From Flavobacterium magnum (GTDB taxonomy: Bacteria > Bacteroidota > Bacteroidia > Flavobacteriales > Flavobacteriaceae): a stretch of 64,000 nucleotides of DNA. Under the pieces are notes generated by a model that worked only from the letters and a program-made list of their open reading frames with translations, had not been told where the DNA came from and did no database searches. The stretch lies in NCBI RefSeq assembly GCF_003055625.1, contig NZ_CP028811.1, positions 2,666,001 to 2,730,000 of the forward strand. The letters are read 5' to 3'. This document shows positions 63,034 through 64,000 of this stretch, in pieces (positions within the stretch are counted from its first letter, which is position 1; each line of letters starts with the position of its first letter). The position numbers were made by a program, and so were the translations under genes.

Positions 63034-64000
63034 TTATTCTTCAGTATCGATTTCTACATCCGAAACCGGACCGGCATTATCCTCGTCACTGATTTCAGAA
63101 GTGGAGTCCGTGGTTTCCAATGGCCTGCCTTCTGCTGCCGCCTCTTCCACAGCACCTTCAAGGGCTTCTTCCTCATCTTCTTTCATGACTTTGGTAACTG
63201 CGGCGATGGAATCGTTTCCTTTGATGTTAATCAGCCTCACACCCTGAGTGGCACGTCCCATCACCCTCAGGTCCTCAACGGCCATCCTGATGGTCAGGCC
63301 GGATTTGTTGATGATCATCAGGTCATCGGCATCGGTAACGCTGTTGATGGATACCAATTTGCCGGTTTTTTCTGTAATGTTCAGGGTTTTTACCCCTTTT
63401 CCGCCGCGGTTTGTCACGCGGTACTCTTCAAGGCTGGAGCGTTTTCCGTAACCGTTTTCAGCCACCACAAGGATTTCGCTGTTCATATCGTTTACGGTTA
63501 CCATACCGATCACTTCATCGTTTTCATCCTGCAGTGTAATACCACGTACACCCGACGCAGTCCTTCCCATCGGACGGGTCTTGCTTTCCTCAAACCTCAC
63601 GAGTTTCCCGGACTTGACAGCTACCAGTACCTGGCTTTCGCCATTGGTCAGTTTGGCTTCGAGCAATTCGTCGTCCTCACGAATGGTGATCGCCGCGACA
63701 CCGTTTACCCTTGGCCTCGAATATTGCTCGAGCGACGTTTTTTTCACCTGACCCTGCTTAGTGACCATAATCAGGTAATGGTTGTTGATGTAATTCTGGT
63801 CTTTGAGGTCCTGCGTACAGATAAAAGCCTTGACTTTGTCGTCATTCTCAATATTGATCAGATTCTGTATTGCACGCCCTTTACTGGTTTTGCTGCCTTC
63901 CGGAATTTCGTATACACGCATCCAGAAGCATTTCCCTTTTTGCGTGAAGAACAGCATGTACTGGTGGTTGGTCGCCACATACATGTGTTCGAGAAAATCC
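63034..64000 (-). CDS. gyrA: DNA gyrase subunit A, C-terminal part (5' end outside the window)
   Basis: 322 residues are visible; the frame continues through the window edge (DFLEHMYVATNHQY). It is the C-terminal DNA-wrapping beta-pinwheel: six blade repeats such as KSGKLVRFEESKTRPMGRTASGV and NKSGLTIRMAVEDLRVMGRATQGV, with the GyrA-box-like TNRGGKG. It ends in a long acidic tail (about 60 residues, rich in Glu and Asp). Gyrase introduces negative supercoils; the active-site Tyr lies in the missing part. The internal ATG at 63984 is not the start. Confidence 0.95.
   Translation of the reverse strand, partial: DFLEHMYVATNHQYMLFFTQKGKCFWMRVYEIPEGSKTSKGRAIQNLINIENDDKVKAFICTQDLKDQNYINNHYLIMVTKQGQVKKTSLEQYSRPRVNGVAAITIREDDELLEAKLTNGESQVLVAVKSGKLVRFEESKTRPMGRTASGVRGITLQDENDEVIGMVTVNDMNSEILVVAENGYGKRSSLEEYRVTNRGGKGVKTLNITEKTGKLVSINSVTDADDLMIINKSGLTIRMAVEDLRVMGRATQGVRLINIKGNDSIAAVTKVMKEDEEEALEGAVEEAAAEGRPLETTDSTSEISDEDNAGPVSDVEIDTEE

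Overview
The window looks like chromosomal DNA of a Flavobacteriaceae member, most likely Flavobacterium or a close relative. Evidence: many promoters carry the Bacteroidetes-type TAnnTTTG -7 box; the gene set includes bacillithiol synthase BshA, a fused 2-oxoacid dehydrogenase E1, gyrA followed by a TPR gene, a PrcB-like lipoprotein and a GH3/beta-lactamase fusion; starts lack strong Shine-Dalgarno sequences. I see no transposase, phage module or CRISPR array.

Layout. 1-3490: a cut-off secreted protein, acetyl-CoA synthetase (acs) and a YkuD-like protein. 3611-12617: one long plus-strand catabolic cluster with flavin reductase-like protein, fused aryl-CoA hydroxylase/old yellow enzyme, aryl-CoA ligase, hot-dog thioesterase, nitrilase, gentisate dioxygenase-like bicupin, FAA-family hydrolase and maleate isomerase-like enzyme. 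Read together they spell: aromatic acid (anthranilate or salicylate type) to aryl-CoA, 5-hydroxylation, release of gentisate or an analogue, ring cleavage, hydrolysis to pyruvate plus maleate, and isomerisation to fumarate. 12743-13914: five very small, mostly acidic or disordered proteins, one of them a 38-residue membrane peptide. 13911-30659: mixed metabolism, DNA repair (ung, mutS2), chorismate synthase, transport and secreted proteins.

30657-43589: a cell-envelope and redox block: PrcB-like lipoprotein, bshA, GH3/beta-lactamase, two heterodisulfide-reductase-like Fe-S proteins, a HAD protein, MlaD and an AmiC-type amidase on the minus strand, with an LptD-like protein divergent. 43719-52638: RidA, BadF-type kinase, gapA, pfkA and a giant TamB that carries an unusual six-helix N-terminal extension. 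52866-58087: a tightly packed plus-strand run, tsaD-rsmE-DUF4159-AI-2E permease-methyltransferase-secreted protein. 58084-59214: VanX-like dipeptidase and tRNA-Arg, tRNA-Pro and tRNA-Ser on the minus strand. 59541-64000: thiolase, NlpC/P60 hydrolase, TPR protein and the 3' part of gyrA.

The strongest non-genic pattern is a family of dispersed intergenic repeats with the shared core CCGCTnnATCTTT-(hairpin)-AAGGATnCCGCTnC-ATC, seen at seven places in two subtypes and both orientations. Two copies start exactly on a TAG stop codon and two sit inside the catabolic cluster. The most system-like find is the aromatic acid cluster with its nitrilase and its maleate-type lower pathway.
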